DNA from: Pachypanchax playfairii
Lineage: Eukaryota; Chordata; Actinopteri; Cyprinodontiformes; Aplocheilidae
DNA length: 64,000 nucleotides
Direction: 5' to 3'
Assembly: GCA_006937955.1 (NCBI GenBank)
Contig: SSNP01000005.1
Location: forward strand, 7,611,198-7,675,197
Position numbers and translations under genes: made by a program. Position 1 is the stretch's first letter, and each line of letters begins with the position of its first letter. The notes below the pieces were generated by a model. The model saw nothing but the letters and a program-made list of their open reading frames with translations, did no database searches and was not told the DNA's origin. Positions 61,284 through 64,000 of this stretch are shown in pieces.

Positions 61284-62809
61284 ATTCAATTATTTATTTA
61301 TTTTTTTTATCTAGGAACATTGCATCAGTATATACAATTCCTTTAAATTACAAGTGTACCTAAAGGGAAAAAAAAAACTTATCAAAGCATAACATTTCTA
61401 CAGACAAATTAAACCTGGAGAAGATAATAGGATTGGCAGCTTGTGATGATATTTCATCAGTTTGACTTCTGTGACTGCTGTGCACTGCAACATGTAATCA
61501 CTCTAAACCAGTAGGATACATTATTTTGTCATTCCCCACTCTTTTGCGGACAACATGTTGTTTTTACTAGAAACATAAACTAGTGAATAAATTAATTTCT
61601 TAAATTGTGCATCACAGAAACTTTTAAATTCTAACTTGATTTTAGGATCTCTCCTTTAGAGCTTTACAGGAAATACTATTTAGCCACATTTCAAGAAATA
61701 TCAATTGTAACATTTTTGGTTCATTTAAAAAATGTTACACATTAGTTGTTGGTATTAGTTGTAAAATAATGTTGGTTGATCTCCTTTCAAGTGATTATAA
61801 ATTAAAATTCACCATTCATGTACTTATTTTCTAAATTCAACGGACAAATGTTGGGGGGGGGCATTCTCACAGCTGGCAGAGAATAGACTGACATGAGTGT
61901 AGAACCAGAGGGAAATGTTTGGACAATGCAGCAGCAATATCCAAGTGAACGAAATGTCAGCAATATGCAGCAATACAACACTCCTACATGCCGGCTCTGA
62001 TCCCAGAAGAGGGTGTAATATAACTGCGACATTTACAAAAAGTAATAAAAATAATACCAGAGAATATTGAACAGCTAAGATGTTCTGGATTGATCTCATA
62101 TGTAACTGTGGTCACACACTTTACCATGCAACATGACTGCATTGTAATTAAAGTTATGAACTAGATCTTAATCATTAAAAAATGACTTCCTGGTTTGTAT
62201 AGTTTCCATATGACCTTCATAGGGTTTTATCACAGTAATAAGACACAAAAGCACCATCAACAATGAATATTGTTCACATTGGGGATGAATGACTTGAGTA
62301 AAAATGGGAATAGTGAGGTACTGAGTCCAAAAAAACTGCTGAATGTTTAACCCTAACCCTGCAATAAAATAATTGACTGCATGGCATGGTATGCTTTTCT
62401 AAAAGAATGACTTAATTGCAGCTAATTTATGGTAAAATAATAATGAAACAGAATGTTTCTTGAACTGAGGGATGTAAAATGAAACCACAGTTATGCAACT
62501 GCAGCAAGTATGTGGCTAATTGGAAAGAAACAATTTAGCCACTAACAATTCTCATACAACAGTGTATTTAAAAATATTTTACATGGAGCAAATGCTTAAT
62601 TATGTTATGAAAACTAGAGAAGCAAGGAAGAGACAATATAGAAAAAAAAATCCTGCAGTCACCATTAGTGGCTTTGGTTTTTCTTGCCAATGTTATTGAT
62701 GGCAGACAGAATGTCTCCAAGGCTTCATGCACCCATGTGTGACAGAATGAGAGAAACAGTGTTGTCAGAGAGAAAATATTTGTGTTTATCAGTCAGACCA
62801 GCTAGCCAC
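61284..62809. other. Non-coding; poly-G tract
   Basis: No gene. A run of nine G lies at about 61853-61861. AACCCTAACCCT near 62350 is two units only and not a telomere tract. Confidence 0.5.
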
Positions 62810-63190
62810 AATAAAAGGCGTTCTGTTACTTACTGTACATAAATGGCATGCCGCAATGCCTCCTCCGTTCTGATTGCTTCCCCCTGCACTGTCCCCTGTT
62901 GTCCCTTTTGACAGAGGGGCTTGACAGATAGATCACAAAGATGCACAATCATTGCATGGTAGAGACTCGGATGGAGTGCGCCCATTATTCTAAAGCAAAG
63001 CTGTCTGGCGTGGCAAGGCCTGCGAGCCACATGGTGCCATGATAGATGGGAACCATTAATCAAGGCAGGACGGAGCCCTGAGATTGATGTGCAGAAATTC
63101 AAATGCTCAAGCAGCATTTGGAAGATTAAGGCTGTGTGGGCAAGGAGAGGAGGCTACCTTTCTTTCATAGAAAAGCAGATGTGGTTATGG
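62810..63190. promoter_or_regulatory. Candidate regulatory block (strongest)
   Basis: The most gene-desert-enhancer-like stretch of the window: repeat-free, GC-balanced, with CpGs. It has clustered TALE/homeodomain-type sites: TTTTGACAGAGGGGCTTGAC and TGACAGATAGATCAC (about 62905-62936), AACCATTAATCAAGG (about 63051) and TGAGATTGATGTGC (about 63080). The minus-strand frame across it (62830-63117) has no recognised protein and is crossed by these motifs. Conservation cannot be tested from one sequence. Confidence 0.33.
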
Positions 63191-64000
63191 ATCCACAGTC
63201 TTCTGGGGACCGAGAATGTATGCATATAATGATGCATTTTTATCATATAAAATTACAAAAAGATGAATGAAAATAAGAGTAAGGACATCTGCCTTGTGCA
63301 ATGTGTTTGCAGAAATTTAAAGGTCCTGTGACTCCTAACACTTCAAATACCACCAGTTTGTCAGTGCCCTTTTGCAACAGTGAATAAATTAAAGTATTTT
63401 TCACCATTAATGTTGATAAAGTGATAGAATGAAATGAGTAAATCACTTCTGAAGCTAGCATGTTATTTCTGTCTTAGAAATAATACTTTTTTATGGTAAA
63501 ATATGTTAAGAAAATGAAGTATCCAGCGAAGGCCCTGTGTGAGATTCAAAAATGATATTGTACATTTTTGTGTCCACTAAATTGGTGCAAACCAGAAATT
63601 GCACATTAGTCTGACTCACAAGGCCCAAGCAGGGAGAGAAATGTCTACCTTAAATTGTGTTGCTGGCTAAACAGCTTATCACTGAACTGAAGCTAGCTTA
63701 CCCACATTTAACTATGGTCAAATTAATGCATTTAGAGGAAGAAAAACTACTCAAGGGAGAAATTTATGGACAGACAGATTGATAAATGAACAACCTTCTG
63801 CTCACCAGCCTTAACAAAATTGGGGAAGGCATTGTACAGGAAGTACTGTATATCTCAGTTTTTATTTTACTGATGTTTGTCAGACATGTTTGCAAATGAA
63901 GTTTGTGGCATAAAAATAAATAGACTAAAACGTCCTGCTGTTATTTATAATTCAAAAATCTAAACTTAATACTCTATTTTGACTGTAAATTTACTGAGCT
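63191..64000. other. Non-coding AT-rich DNA, no gene seen
   Basis: No coding, RNA or named repeat signature up to the window end. Confidence 0.45.

Noticed and set aside
62345..62360. AACCCTAACCCT as an interstitial telomere repeat
   Set aside because: Only two units; chance level. The same applies to ACCCTAAACCT near 43462.

Overview
This window reads as non-coding nuclear DNA from a ray-finned (teleost) fish. It is AT-rich and CpG-poor, with no bacterial-style operons. It carries repeats I recognise as typical of fish genomes: a Rex1/Babar-like non-LTR retrotransposon, a Tc1-type transposon whose transposase is broken, several tRNA-derived SINEs, short TIR elements, and long tetranucleotide microsatellites. 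I could not identify the species. No intact protein-coding gene is visible. The longest open frames (about 110 to 156 codons) show no family resemblance and look like chance frames.

Layout. 1-320 is a locally CpG-rich edge with a splice-donor-like site and a perfect TCTCGCGAGA palindrome; it may be the edge of a promoter or first exon lying to the left. 320-9,987 is unannotated AT-rich DNA with one SINE tail and one hairpin. 9,988-16,804 is repeat-rich: a TGTCATG-type element, a double-headed SINE, a GATA microsatellite, a second TGTCATG-type fragment, and an 878-bp TIR element carrying what looks like a captured exon. 20-26 kb holds SINE pieces and the Rex1-like pseudogene. 34.2-35.6 kb holds another TGTCATG-type element next to the Tc1 pseudogene. 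37.8-38.1 kb is a SINE. 44-48 kb has microsatellites, a complete TGTCATG-type element, a second Rex1-like fragment, and a CpG-richer block (47.75-48.26 kb) that resembles a 5' untranslated first exon. 53.7 kb, 58.6 kb and 61 kb hold an L1-like fragment, a BED-finger-like fragment and a long SINE.

Between the repeats are several sequence-complex blocks without repeat signatures, at about 14.2, 18.7, 26.5, 29.5, 39.2, 42.6, 55.3 and 63.0 kb. Some contain POU-octamer, SOX or TALE-like motifs. Their texture resembles conserved non-coding elements in a gene desert, but conservation cannot be judged from one sequence, so they are low-confidence candidates.

I found no convincing new biological system. 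The observations most worth following are the TIR element with an exon-like insert, the first-exon-like block at 48 kb, the pairing of an L1-like fragment with a SINE-type tail at 53.7 kb, and the candidate regulatory blocks. Family names for transposable elements come from recalled sequence similarity, not a database search.
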